This document shows positions 12,801 to 26,600 of a stretch of 64,000 nucleotides of DNA, piece by piece. The DNA is taken from the NCBI GenBank assembly GCA_013396635.1, contig WBMW01003175.1, forward strand, positions 465,134 through 529,133, in the 5' to 3' direction. Positions within the stretch are counted from its first letter, which is position 1; the number at the start of each line of letters is the position of its first letter. This DNA is from Penelope pileata (lineage: Eukaryota > Chordata > Aves > Galliformes > Cracidae). Below the pieces are notes generated by a model that did not search any database, had not been told where the DNA came from, and worked only from the letters and a program-made list of their open reading frames with translations. A program made the position numbers and the translations under genes.

Positions 12801-15082
12801 GAATTCAAAACGCAACCCAAATCCTTACTTAATTTATTAAGTAAGAGTATCTTTTAGTGCCAAAATGCTACCTAATTATCAGCTTTAAAAAAATGTTTTA
12901 CATCTTAAAATACAATATTCTGTTTATCCTGGATTGTCTGGGGAACATCTAGTACATTAAAAGGTTTTTGTAGAGCTTCTTAGTGATTTAACTGATATCA
13001 TCATGCCTGCTAGCAATTTTGCAACATTCTGAAAACACTTTCCATAAATCAAAGCCTTAGCAGCAGGAATAAGCAGATGGCAGGAGACCATATTAAAGAA
13101 TGTATCAATTATTTTTATTAATGGGAGGCTACTGGATCATGATGTATCATAATGGACTAAATGTTTAGCGGTTGTGAAGTGTTTTGTCTGTTAGGTATCT
13201 CAGATGCTCTTAGTGAATGTTATTATGTTGTCTTGTGATGGCATTCTTCATGGGACTGGATAGTGAAATGTCACAAGGGAAATATAAAGAGATGTTTTAA
13301 TTTCAGTCCTTTAATTATATGCATATAATAAGCATAAAATACCAGCATGTGTAAAATGTAATTTTTAAAAGATTGCATGTACAGTGTGTAACAATGTACA
13401 TTCTGTGTGCATACTTTGAGTTAGAAAACAAGATACTGTATGGTTAACAATGAAAAATAGCAATTATTATAAAAATATTCTACAGTCTCATAATAGTAAT
13501 GTAAATGCTTTTACTTATCTAGGAGACTTAACATAATTTTAAATTACAATAATTTTACATCCCCCATTCATATATACAGCCCTATTAAAGTCAAAAGGTA
13601 TTACAATAACAGTGTTCTTATTAAGATTAAATGAGTGAATTATATTTAGTTATTTTATTACATAAAACAACCGTATTCTGTTTGTTAAAACTGTTTGCAC
13701 TTACTGTAGCTTTTCACACTATTCACGCTATGCACAGTGAAATAATTTGTTTCTGTTCTTAGTATAGTATCTATATCCATTTCATGAATTAAACAGAATG
13801 TTAATATTTCAGCTGTGTTCCCTTTTGTGTAATTATCAATTTGCTAGTTTGTGTATTCTGTAAGAACATGTCCACCAGCATTGAACAGCTGCTACTGAAA
13901 ACAAGCAAGCGTTCATCATTTAATAAATTTTGAAAAAAAATAGCCAATTCTCCTCACCCCCTGCCCTCCTCGAGGTCAAACTCTGTACATCTTTAAATTC
14001 TTTTCTAGATACTAAGCCACAGACAAATTATGCATCTCTTTCATGGGATTTCATTAAACGGATCTCTATAAGAAAGAGCTAAAAATGTGTGTCACATGCA
14101 CCACATTTTAGTCCAGTAAAACTCCCATGGACAGGAAAGAAATTCTGCCTGAGGAAGGACATCAGGTTTTGTTGCTGTAGTCATGCAATCCCTTTCCTCT
14201 GTGCAAGCTGGGAGGCACTGTGCTCTGCTTTGCTCCAACAGCGCTCCAACAGCAGTCTCACCAAATTGAGGTGGGAGAGGGAATGCTTACTCCAAGAAGT
14301 CTGGGATACAGTTACCAACACAAAGATCTCATAAATACTTTCAGCATCACCTGTGTGGTGCCTTAGCTTATCATTTCTGATACCTTGTATCTCCATTTAA
14401 TTTCAGTGATGATGGTGTAATACAGGTCATTGTTATTAGTGAAAACACTAATTATGACGACTTGTTACCAGAAAAAAAAAATGTAATGGTAGTGAAACGT
14501 TACCATAATACACACCTACAGGCATGGATACATTTAGCGTTTGGGGGATGGGGCAGGCGGCGCTGGGAATTGTGTGTGAATGAAGACAGCTTGAGTATGT
14601 TTAATGTTAGATGCAGTACAGTGTATTGCAAAAGGAGCATTTCCTATCTCCTGTTAGGTTTCCCAAGCAGGAAGAGAAAAAAAATTCTAGTGCTTCAGAC
14701 TGAAGCAATTGTCAGAAGAATGAAAATCAACTTTAAAAAATTTAATGGACGCGCTATAATGTTTTTTCAGAATGGTGGTTATAAAAGGGATGAAACCCAG
14801 GATGTTATTTAAAGTCAATATCGTTCAGAAGTATGGTCTAACTCCCATGTAAAAGTTCAATGGGAAAATCATGTAATACATTCATATTTAATTTCTTTTT
14901 CTCCATTATGAGCAATCCACACTGGTGTATTTAAAACCAGTGTAGTAGAAACTGCAGTACAAGGACAAATATGCATTTTATGTCAACTAAGTATCCCTTT
15001 CTTTCATCAGCTGACATGGACAGTACACATCCTACACTAGACATAATTTAGGCATAAATGTTACTTTCAATTCATCATATTT
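9849..15082. other. Intergenic AT-rich DNA
   Basis: It contains short simple repeats ((AAAT)n near 10162, A14 near 12486) and no supported gene. An ambiguous base sits slightly further on at 15280 inside an A-rich patch. Short open frames here have no recognisable domains. Confidence 0.5.
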
Positions 15083-15088
15083 TTTATT
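15083..15088 (-). terminator. TFEC: Candidate distal TFEC polyadenylation signal
   Basis: AATAAA on the minus strand, about 2.15 kb after the TFEC stop codon. It is the first canonical hexamer seen downstream of the stop. No strong GU-rich element was seen after it, so its use is unproven. Confidence 0.25.
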
Positions 15089-16815
15089 TGAATGTCTATT
15101 TGAATGAATATTTAGCTTGTCTTTAGCAAAACTATGACAAAGTGAGTTCTATTGAGTCTAAATTAAAGAAGCACTCCAACTAAAGTGCTGGTCAGTTCTA
15201 TGTTCAATTACTTTTGCTAATATTAATTTGTTTTTCTATTCCTTTCCTTCATGTTGAAAAGAAAAAAAAAAAGGAAAATNACAAGGAAAAAAGAAGTAAT
15301 TTTTTAACCATACTGGGGAAGTGTATCAGAGCCTCTAAAGAGGATCAGGTTTCTGCTGGGCTTTCTGGGAACCCACACATACACGGCAAGAAGATAGTTC
15401 TGCTCTGTTCATTTTGCATTGAAATAGTTTGTGTAGGCTAACAGAAACCCTTGAGTTTCCTAAAAATATAAATATTCTCATGAAATTTGAAATTCCATTA
15501 TCTTTCGTAACCATCTAGGTGTAATTTTTTTTAATCTCACTGCTAACTTTTCAATTAAGAAACTATTGTGACACTATCTGGGTTGGTCAGGAATGGGCTA
15601 TGGCTCTGGATGAACAGACCTCATGAGGACTTTTAGGAGGACTGAGGTACCAATAACAGAAGAAGCAATAGGAGGAAGCAAATGCTCGTTTCTTTGATGG
15701 TATGTTCGAATACATTTAAAGCATTCTCACAAACAGCAATCCATTTTCATCTCTGTTCCTGATCATGTGCCATTTCTGGGAATGAAAAGGGGCTCAGTGA
15801 CAACAAAACTTAATACATACTTTTGAAATATATTTTTAATTGTTTGAGGACCCTCAAATGTATTCTTTTGGCTTTGGTTGGGGAAAAGCAAAGAAGAACT
15901 TGTGCCAGCTTATTTCCTATTCATGAATATTGCAGTTAGAATGATTGCACTTAGTATACTCCAGGAAAATACAACACTCTCCAGAATTTCAATGTGTATA
16001 GAAATGATATGTCTTTACAAAGTCATCAAAACATATTTTGCGAGTGTCCCCTCCTAGAATGCAAGTTATGGAAAGCCTTGCATCGTATCAACACTTCCAA
16101 ATATTCTTTTTGATTTGAAGTCTTCCTTTCTTTTCCATAGTGACTCCAAGGCCAAATTTGAAATTAAATTCTCTTTGCTTCAAAATGTGTAGTGGGAATC
16201 TGGTCATTTCCCTCCATTTCCAAATGAATCAAAGGTATGGGTATGGATGAGACAGAGTCCCTTTGTACAAACCTTAATGTGCAGCCAAAGGGCACTGGAA
16301 ACACAGTCCAGAAGCACACTGTTGCATCTCAGCATTCTGATCTCTTCCACATAAAGGAGGACACAGCTTGAGTACTCTTGGAATAAGCAGCTGACAGAGC
16401 ACTTGTACCAATTGTACCTGTTTTAAATTGTGCTAACTGTAACATGGAGTGTATTTGTTCAGCCTTGTACATCCATATAGCCTTTCTAAACACTTGCTGT
16501 TGAAATCTCATCTTTCTCTGAGTTTGAGTTTCTGTCATTATGTTAGTTTTCATTTTTCTTCGGTATCATTAATATATATTTTAAAAGTCTGATCATTTTC
16601 TACAAATGAAATTAAAAACAAAAACCAATAAACAGGTTTCTCTGAAAAACTTAATGGATTTTTTCATTTTTAGGTGAAGTCTAGGCGACAGTAAATTCAT
16701 ACTCACTTCACTTGTGTGAGTGCATTACCATCTGTTTTTTCAGATTTTATAACATGTATCACTCTATAATTCCCAGTTTAAATATTTCCCCATGCTTCTC
16801 ATGTTTTGTAGAATT

Positions 16816-16821
16816 TTTAAT
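16816..16821 (-). terminator. TFEC: Candidate proximal TFEC polyadenylation signal
   Basis: ATTAAA, the commonest variant hexamer, on the minus strand about 420 nt past the TFEC stop codon. It would give a short 3' UTR. The evidence is the hexamer and position only. Confidence 0.25.
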
Positions 16822-17242
16822 AGAAAATCCTCAATTTTCTTATAAAAAGAATAACAAGTTACAAAAAATCATGTTTATGACAGATAAATGTAAATACAGA
16901 TTGAAGAGAGAGTCTGAATACACCTATGTAACATGAATATTCCTTTTGTGGAAACCGTTTTTGCACTGCTGTAAAAAGTCATGGAGCAATAGTAAAAAAG
17001 TTTCCAGCGAAGAAAGCTTTGTGCAAATGTCAGCTGTGAACAGATGGTGTGAATTTGGAGAAAAGTGATATGAGTTCCTGTACATCTCATTTTCCTGTGA
17101 TGTAAAGGCTGATTTAAACCCTTGCCTGTTATCTTCACAGTGGTTCTCCATATTCTTATTTGGAACAAGCATGAACACCATGCTTATGTTCAACTCAGTC
17201 TTTTAGCAAGTGGTTTAAGGAAGTATGAGGCCCTTTCTGCTT

Positions 17243-17623
17243 TTATAAATCATCCCCATCATCTGTGCTAAAGCTGCTTCTCCTGCTGCTCTCTTTCGAT
17301 GCAGCTGGGGACGTGGAGGACAAGAGTGGGTCTGCTCCAAATGGTGATACTGTGTCATCCAGTAAAATTTCCTCTAGTCGTTGCTCTTCTTTTAAAGCTG
17401 CACTGAAGGACAGATCAGTGAAGTGGGAAAGTGGATCAGAAAAGGATGTAGATCCATCACAAACATCAGAATTTGTTCCATGTGCCAGAGGCATTTGTTG
17501 AGAGTAGTCTACAGAGTTCTCCTCTGGATATGACTGTTGCTTGATGACCTGTGCTGCTAAGTCTACTGCATTGAGTGAAGGCATGACAGGAAGGCCATGA
17601 GCACGTGCCTGGATCTCTAGTTC
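17243..17623 (-). CDS. TFEC: TFEC terminal coding exon: end of zipper, C-terminal domain, stop
   Basis: The acceptor is ACATTAG|GAACTAGAG and the exon starts in phase 0, reading ELEIQARAHGLP, the standard MiT/TFE continuation after LLLRIQ. It covers residues 249-374 and ends in TAA at 17245-17243. It holds the last zipper leucine (250), a region with SFSDPLSHFTDLSFSAALK, the acidic EEILLDDTVSPFG motif and the tail SKESSRRSSFSTDDGDDL. The SRRSSF serine cluster is conserved across the family and is a phosphorylation-rich site in MITF and TFEB. The internal Met codon at 17584 is not the start, since the frame continues into the acceptor. Confidence 0.95.
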   Translation of the reverse strand, partial: ELEIQARAHGLPVMPSLNAVDLAAQVIKQQSYPEENSVDYSQQMPLAHGTNSDVCDGSTSFSDPLSHFTDLSFSAALKEEQRLEEILLDDTVSPFGADPLLSSTSPAASKESSRRSSFSTDDGDDL

Positions 17624-20600
17624 CTAATGTTTCAGCACAAATAAAACAACAAAAACAACACCAACAATGACAAAAAAAAAAAAAAAAAAGAAGAAGAAGA
17701 AAAGAGAAGAAACCCCACCATAATTAGATAATGACTTTGGAAGAGAAACAATGTCTTCAGAAGCTCAGAAGTACTGGAATAAATATAGAGATCATACATG
17801 CAAATTAACTATTTCTCTTGTCCTGTTGCAAAACTATGCTTTAAAATAAAAAATTGTTAATATATGAAAATTTGCAATGAGCCACTGGGCTTAGTTTTCC
17901 TTTTAATTCCTCTATCATCATTAAACAACTCTCCTGTAAGAACATAAAAGAGAGTTTTTCTGAAACCATTCTGAACCTTCTAGACCTAATAAGGGTGACA
18001 GAAAACTGTTTCTACCTTTTAGTCCATTATGCAGAACAGAAGATATTTTACTTCATGCTGCTTATGATATAGATATATCTGTAAATTGCAACACGAGATG
18101 ATTCATTTTAAATTTGTCTATCTATATCATCATTGCATGTGTCTATATATTCATGTATGCATTTCAAGCACCATATCCTGTTGCTTTGTGTCACGAGCAG
18201 GTATAACATTGTGCATTATACCCAAAGAATTGTAACGTGAAACAGTTACAAAGTGAAATGAAAATACGAAAAAGAATTTAGTGTCCAGTATTGATTTGTG
18301 GTAGAAGAGATGTACCTTTTCCTTCTGTTTGTGTCCTTCCCAATCTGTAATCTATACATAAGGAAACTGTTTGTACAGATAGTTTACTAAATTTCTACGT
18401 ATTCCTTTATGCAAGGTCTACTTATCGCAGGAATTTCCTATAAATCTGAAAAAATACGCTTTCCTCGATATGCACAGCAATAAACAGGAAAAACCAATTT
18501 GTTTTCAGTAAGTGACATTTAGGAAAAATGATATAGATTTGATGAGGGTTGAATACTGAGAAAGCTTTGTAGTTCGTGGCAACGTTCTCATACAAACCTG
18601 AATTCGAAGTAGAAGTCTTCTGTTGGCATGCTCTAATTTCTTCTGTCTGTGTTCTAATTCTCTGGCTCTCTGTTGTTCTTTTTGTAGCCACTTGATGTAC
18701 TCCACTGATGCTTTTAAAATAGTTCCTTTGTTCCAGCGCATATCACTGCAGAATGTAGAGATAACCTTTTCACAATTGTGCATGTCAGCAGAATTCATAA
18801 GAACTTACAAAATCTTTTACATTAATATGAAATAATGATTTACATGACTATTATTCACTCTTAGATATTATTGCTTCTGAATGGAAATTTTAATAGAATA
18901 GTTAAGAAGCCCTTATATAGTAAAATTAATCCCAGAATGAAAATAAGTGTCAAAAGAAAGTAATAAAGTGACTTTTTGTGGGAGAGCTAAATGCAATATC
19001 ATGATTCTACCATTACAGTTTTTATATTTTTAGTGAAAATTGCTTTTATTATTAACTCTAAGATTAAAATCTATGTGCAGTATTTCTGCATTAATGAACT
19101 AGGAAATATACATTACTGAAGACTTAAGCCTAAATTTTTAAAGATCATTTCGAATATACTACTCCTTTTGCCTGACTTACTAATGAGGTTGCTTTTAAGC
19201 TTGTTGAGAAGAAAATAGTCTGTGCTGAATGCCACTCCTCATTGATGATGGACTAGACAAGTCATGGTTTGGTAACCACAATGGCTATGGTATGACAAAA
19301 ATTCTTGCTTAAGCCCATTCAACAAGTTTGGAACAATATATATCAGGTTATAATCCACAGCTACATACCAGACCCCAATTCAAAGAAAAAATCTTTCCAC
19401 AAAAATAAAATTAAACTCTTCTCTCATTCAAGAAGCCATGGTTTAACTATCAACTTACAAGAAGTCTTACTAACAGTGCACTTGTTCAAATCTAGCATGT
19501 GTTCAAGGACTTTAATGCATCCATTTATTAGCTTTCAATGTATTCCTTCATGGAAGGTCTTGGAGGCCTTGGAACAGGAATAAATTTTGTTGAAAATCTT
19601 GTATTTCTGATCAAGTTCAGTATTTTATAATACAAGGATGGTTAGTGTTGCATTAAATATACATATGGATTATGCATAAATATAAATATGCATTAAATAT
19701 ACATATTTAGAGTATATCTAAACTGTCCATTCCACTGCAAGATGCCTTAAACTGAGCCATCTTGACTCATGGACATTCTGGTCCAATAAGGCAAGCCTGA
19801 GAAGGAAAAAGATATTTAAGTTAGTAAGAATCTGAGGTTGGAGTTGAGAAGTAACCAACTTAGTGCTTTTTTTTTTTAAGTATCTTTTCCAAATACCTGG
19901 CATTTACAGAGTCGAAGAGTATGCTCTCATCAGTTGCCACTTTCCATTATTCCTTGGTCATTTTAGTTATGAGTCCTACTCATACTCTGAGCGAGTAAAA
20001 TTGTGATCTGGAATAAACTTAGTTCTTGTACAAGTGTCTATGTTTTAAATTCAGGCTTTCAGAGTAAATCCCTAAGGAAGCTTGCACTCTTATCCCAAAG
20101 GTAAGCACCCTTGAAGATTTCTACCAAGGCAGCTGTCATTCTGCCAAATGTATAGGGCAAATGCATCGGGCAGGTATGGGACCTGGGGACTGAGACCATC
20201 TGGCTTTTTCTGATGCACTGTATGAATGAGAATCCCTTATGGGGCTCATAGCTTCAGAGATGTGCGCACACCCAGGACCAAGTTACTAGGTGGAGAAAGG
20301 GCTGCTGCCATTATGGTGCATTGGCACAGCACAGGGCAGGGTGAAGCCAGGACAGTTGGCAAGGAGTTATTCCATACCATGTGACATCATGCAGAAGGCT
20401 ATAAAGGTGTGGAAAGCTGGCCAGGAACGGTCATAGCTCCGGGATTGGGAGTTGATTGGTGGGTGGTGAGACTTTGCACTGCTAGTGGTGGCATCAATTG
20501 GTGTGCAGATGTATTGTTAGCCAGGCATTAATTGGCAGGTGGTGAGTAATTGCATGGTGGATATATATATATTTATCAGTGCATTTTTAAAATTTCTTTC

Positions 20601-23600
20601 CCTTTTCTGTCTTAGTAAGTAGTTTTTATCTTAACCCACAAGCTCTGTTTTGTTTCCAATTCTCTCCCTCATCCCACTTGGCGGGGAGTGAGCAAATGGC
20701 TGTGTAGTGCTTTGATGCCTGCTGGGTTAAATGACAACAAAGAGCTAAAGACAGGAAGACAACAACGTTTCAAAATGGGAATCTCCACTGTCATCTCAGG
20801 TATAAGCATGCTATTTGTAGCTTAGAACTCCCATAGGTTTTTATTTAGTTTCAAGTGAAAATGACTGTTTTAGAGCATTTTCATTGCAACTTAGAAAAGT
20901 GCAAAATTAACAAAAATATGTGCAATATAAACTCTGGAGAAGAAAATCTGACTAGGTACTAGAGGTCAGCTCCTCTTAGCATGTAGTTGAGACCAAATTA
21001 AGCCAATTTTGAACAGTTAATCTAAACAAAAATATATTACTAGAAAATTACTTATTAATGTTCAGCTGACAAAATGGAAAATCTTAAGACATCTAACAGC
21101 AGCAGAAAAAATATATATCACATTGAGCAAATGTTTAATAGTGATTTCATAAATTCACATCATTTATAAAGCGTTATGAATTCAAAAGCAAATTCATATA
21201 AAAATGTTTTTCAGTCAATTTTTCTGATTGACTTATGAATACGCCAGGTATTCATGACTGTATTTGACGTCTTTTTGCCTTGAAATTCATTCATGTTACA
21301 CATAATTGGCAACGTTTGTGTTATCACTTAGTTTTATTTCATATTGCCTTGATACTTTGAATTTTTATGTATACATTGCAATGATAATTTTTCTCATAAT
21401 AATATAATAACTGAAGGGCTAATTCTGGGATTCTGATCGCCAGAGGGATGGATTTGATAATCTTGGATAAGAACATAGAATCATAGAATCATAGATTGGT
21501 TCAGGTTGGAAGGGACCTTAGAGATCGTCTTGTTCCAACCCCCTTACCATGGGCAAGGACACCTCTCACTAGACCAGGTTGCCCAAAGCCCCATCCAGCC
21601 TGGCTTTGAATACTTCCAGGGAGGGGGCACGCACAACTTCTCTGGACAACCTGTTCCAGTGTCTCATCACCCTCACAGTGAAGAATTTCCTTCTTATATC
21701 TAGTCTAAATCTACCCTCTTCCAGTTTATAACCGTTACCCCTTGTCCCGTCATTACCTATCCTTGTAAAAAGCCCCTCCCCAGCTTTCCTGCAGGCCCCT
21801 TCAGGTACTGGAAGGCTGCTATCAGGTCCCCCCGCAGCCTTCTCTTCTCCAGGCTGAAGAGTCCTAACTCTCTCAGCCTGTCCTCATAGGGGAGGTTCTC
21901 CAGCCCTCTGATCATCTTCGTGGCCCTCCTCTGGATATATATGATATATATGTGTATATATATATGTATACATATGTATAGATACTTTTGGTAGTAATAT
22001 TTACAAATTTGAAAGACAAAACCATTATGGAGATCTAGGATGAACATGCTGTGGTTGTTATTATCACTTTAGAGACTCTGAACCTCTTCCATTGAACTGT
22101 TGAAGGCCTGTGCTGAATGAACTTTGATGTCCAATAAATCTACTGGTCAGTATGCAAGAACAAATCTGATGCAAAAATAATGTTCTTCCTGATTGCCATT
22201 TGTACAACTATTACTACAAGTATGTGTATGCGTGCATGTGTGTGTATGTGTATATCCCACATATCTTCTACTTCTCTACTTGTATGTTCACTAATATGCT
22301 ATTAAATGATGGATATTCAAGTTACATACTCCAATGTCTGAAATCAACACAGCAAAGGATCAGCTGGCAACTTTAGAAGACAGATCATCTTTCACTGTGT
22401 ACATCAGTATTTATATCAGGAACAGAAGTAATACTGGTTCTGCATCACAGACACTCTCCATCCTTTCTAGCTGGCAGACTCCATACAGCAGTGACAAGAT
22501 TGACCTTTGAAGAAATATGCTCTATGGAGTAGATGTCCAGGGCTGGAAGAGCAGCAGTGTAACCAGTGAGGATGTAGAGTATTGGTGGGAATAGCACGGG
22601 GGAAGGTGCCTGCATAGCAATTGTCTGTAATCTGCAGGCAGGCAAGCATCTATGATGGGAAGAAAAAAACTTTGGCATTTGAAAAATAGATTTAATCCAA
22701 GACAAGCAAGTATAAAAAAATATAGAAAATTCTCAGATCACTTCTTTGTTTTGTTTTGTTTTTCTCTAAAAATGCTGAATTCCAAATTGGCTGCAAGTAA
22801 AGTTATATGAAAAAATTTAAGTAGTACTAAGGAATTGTTTATTGTTTTTATAGATATGTATTCCTGCTCAGTATTGTTTATTGCTTTTAGAGACATGTAT
22901 GCCTGCTCAGTATAGAAGTAGATATTGTAATGACAAGACCTACAAATTCATTTGAGAACCTTTAAAATGCTAATAGCCACCGTTAGTTGTTAGTCATTTA
23001 ATGGAAACTGCTTTATATAAATAGATAAAACAGAAGCACTTATAATGACCGACGTAGATATAGATAAAATAGTTTATGAAGATGAAAAAGAGATCTTTGT
23101 TTCATTTTACTCTTTCACTGCTTATAACGCTGTTTACATTCTTAATCTTCATTTTTGTTGTATGTATGTTAGACTCTGCCCTGTAGATACTGAGACTCAT
23201 GGGAAACAATTCAGTTGAGAGCAGTAAAAAGTTGCACAGGTCTGGGCATCAACAATGACTTCTGCAAAGGAGGATTGTGTCTGCGTGTTTCTGTATGTGG
23301 TACAATAATTCGAAATTTTAATCAAGTTACACACATTTTCTAGTTTAATTAACAGAGGTCTACCACACTTATTGTAATTTGCACGGAAAAATAGCAAACA
23401 AGTAAAATAAGCATTGTGTTTTATTAGTCTCTGAACCCTAGCTTCTCTTAAGATCACCAGCTAAATCTCTCTACAAATCTATAGGGCCCAAAAATTTAGT
23501 GAAATTCTCATCCAGGGGAGTTCCTCATTTAGGAGAGAAGAAACATAGCCATGAGACTGATCTTCAACTCACTTCCAGTCAGGTATCTTTGTTGAAGTCA

Positions 23601-26600
23601 AAGGAGATTCGGGAGCAGGTAGTAGTCAGAGAGTTTGCTAGTTGCGGAGAAGTTAATATAACAAATACATTTATGAAGTTGAAACTATGTTTGCAGACCA
23701 TTTCTTTCTTTAATTCTGAGAAATTAGCTTTAAACTGAGCTTGTTCAAATAAATACTTCGAAGGACTTTGTACCTGTTTTGATGACCTGTACAATTACCA
23801 AGTGTATTCTCCTGAAAGAGGCAGCAAGTTTCTGTTTTATAATAGTGTGAGTGTACACAAGCTTTTCTTTTACAAGAAACAAGGGCATGTGAACCATTAG
23901 AGGGTCTGTCCACGGGCAACAGGGAGAACACCAGGCACAGATTCAGAGAGCAGACAGAGCGAGAGCAATCCGCTAATTCTGCCCAAATCTTCAGTGGTTC
24001 TTTTAGCATATCGGCTAGCTAAAATGACTAGAATTCACAAATGACAGAGGTTTTTCTTTGGTATTTCTGACAATTCCAGTCTAGCTACCACAAAACAGTT
24101 CTTGAGTTGGCACAACCAGCCTTTATCACAATGGGAAATCCTTTTAACCACTGAATTTTGAAAGGCTGAACACAAAGGAACTGAGAATGGAAAAGTAGGT
24201 ATAATTAAAAGATGAAGTTATGTTTTTCAGCAAAATATGATAAAATTTTGGGGCCTTTTTTATTCTATCTTTGAATTATTCTAAGAGTTTTGCATTTCTG
24301 AAACATCTATCACTTATCTAAGCATTGAAAATTAAAGAAAGGAGGCAAAGTTCTTTGCAACTTATCTCCATTTTCTAATGCTGATGAAGTGAACTTGAAA
24401 CATCTATTAATTCAAATAACATAATCCACAGTCATCATCATTAAACTAAAAAAAAAAAAGAGCTGGGGAGGAGAATAGGGATTTAAACTACTCAGAAGTA
24501 AGTCTCTACAGAGACTCTCCAGGAGCCAAACAAGTTCACCATATAACCAACAAAAGTAAAATAAAATAAAAACAAACAAAAAGCTTCTAAGAAATATAAA
24601 TCATAAAAGGTTTCCAAATAACATCAAAAATGTCCTTTTCTATTCTTGAGTCTGAGTGTAATCTTATTGAAGTAAGTCATCTGGGACAGGCATGCTAACC
24701 GCAATGACTTAGTTATAGCAGTATTTGCTCTTCAATGCAAAGGCTAATTTGTTTCACTGTCATTAGTCCAAGCACCAGTAAGGTTTCTCCTTTTACAGTT
24801 AAGTTCCCACTATAAGAAGAATCTTTTAAAATCAATATATGAGCTGAAAGTGCTACACGTGATAAAATGTTACAGATTAAATATTGTAAGAGCTGATACA
24901 TCTCTTTCTTTCAAAGAAGAGGAGTGCATACTGGGGGCACCATAAGGTGTTATGAAGGAAAAAGCAAGAACTGAAAGAGAGGGTAAAGACTCTGAGTTAT
25001 GACTTGGCAACACAGAATAATGCCAGAAATAATTTTGAGCTGTTCAGCCAACAAGACAACATGGTCAAAATGATGTATTTCCCCTCACAAATATATATTA
25101 AAAAAAAAATATTTACACTTCTTCAGACAAATTTAACTTGGCACTAAGCTGCAGCAAAGTTATGTTATAACCTAATATTTCAATGTGTCCAGCATATTTG
25201 ATGCTTCTTTTTTCTTAGCACCAATATAAAAGCTTTAAAATAGGCTCATTTTCAAAAATAGTACTCATTATCAGCCTTTTGAAGACAGCAATCCTTAGAA
25301 CCTAGAATAAACTTTTTGCTTTTGCAAATATAAGCTTTTTTAGAGCTGTCACACTGTTGGATGCAATCATGGGACTGTCGGCTAAAACAAGAAAAGGTGA
25401 TGTCTTAAGGATCTTTTTCTGAAACTTTTTTACAAGGTAACATTACCAAAATCAGTAAGTAAAATCCATCATCCATTTATTGGAGCAAAACTGCAAATCT
25501 AGAGCATTCATTTTAAGTACAGTGAAAGTGGCTGATCAAAGTATTCACAATTTACGTAGGTTCATAAACAAAACCAGAATCCAGACCAAACACATAACTG
25601 AAACACCTCTGCAGGCAATCAAAATCACAACTGGAATTTGTACCTCATGCCCATTTCTAATTGCAGTATAGCTTGCTTCCATTATTGCTTTATAGCTGCA
25701 AACCAACAGTGCCATCCACTGTTTTTCTGAGAAATCTTTCAATTATTTGACCAAATGGTCTTGAATTCTGAAAAATATGCCAACAAAATTAAATCTCTTT
25801 TACCAGTGTGTGTTTGCAGGTGATTGCATGTGGCCAAAGCTTTATTTGGGCACTTAAAGTACTTCTTATTTTAACTAAGTTATAATACCCAAATCTATAT
25901 TAATAACAAGAATGTACTAATTTATCTAATTTGTGTGGATGCTGTAGAAAAAGAAGAGTTTGTGAATTCTCTAAAATAGTAGTGGCATGTTAATTTTCTC
26001 TCTGGTGATTTCACTCAAATTGGCTTGTTATGCCAATCTTGTATATATCTAAGTCTTACAGAGCTTTATAGTCTTATAGAAATCCTTAATATAATCAAAA
26101 GTTTCTTAGTACTATGGAAAACAAAAAAGATGAAATATCAATAGATGTTTTCGTTTGTAGTATCATGCAGGTCTGTGTTGACATGCAAATGATAAAGAAA
26201 AAATCTGTATAATCAATTTTATGCAAGATACAAACATGGTCTTAAGGCTTCCCTGAGTGACGTGAAACATCCAAGTCCAGCATTAAACATCCCACTGAAT
26301 TGTTACTGCTAATCCTACAATAGTATTTCCTACTGGGGCAGATTTTTTTTCATATTGCTGGCAAATACAAGCTTTAAGGGAACATAGTATAGTTTAAGCA
26401 ATGTTTATTTTGTGTTACTGTAAGTATATGCATTAGTATAAATTGCCATTATTATAGCAGTTATTATTTTTATCCATCCATTTCAGGACTTTTTTATTTT
26501 CCCTGCAATCAGTGGAGGACTTCTGAAAAGTGCTCAGCCTACAGCCTCTTAACCTGAATTTTAGTATTTTATTTATCTATTTTGCTTAGCCAAAGGGCAG

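Noticed and set aside
16329..17193. Several minus-strand frames just past the TFEC stop
   Set aside because: They lie in the probable 3' UTR, are AT-rich and have no domains or splice support.
17243..17584. A separate small protein starting at the Met in the last exon
   Set aside because: The frame is open upstream to the acceptor and encodes the zipper end. It is an exon of TFEC, not its own gene.
18505..18597. Continuation of the zipper exon frame (VCMRTLPRTTK...)
   Set aside because: This is read-through past the GTTTGT donor into the intron. The real continuation is ELEIQARAHG in the next exon.
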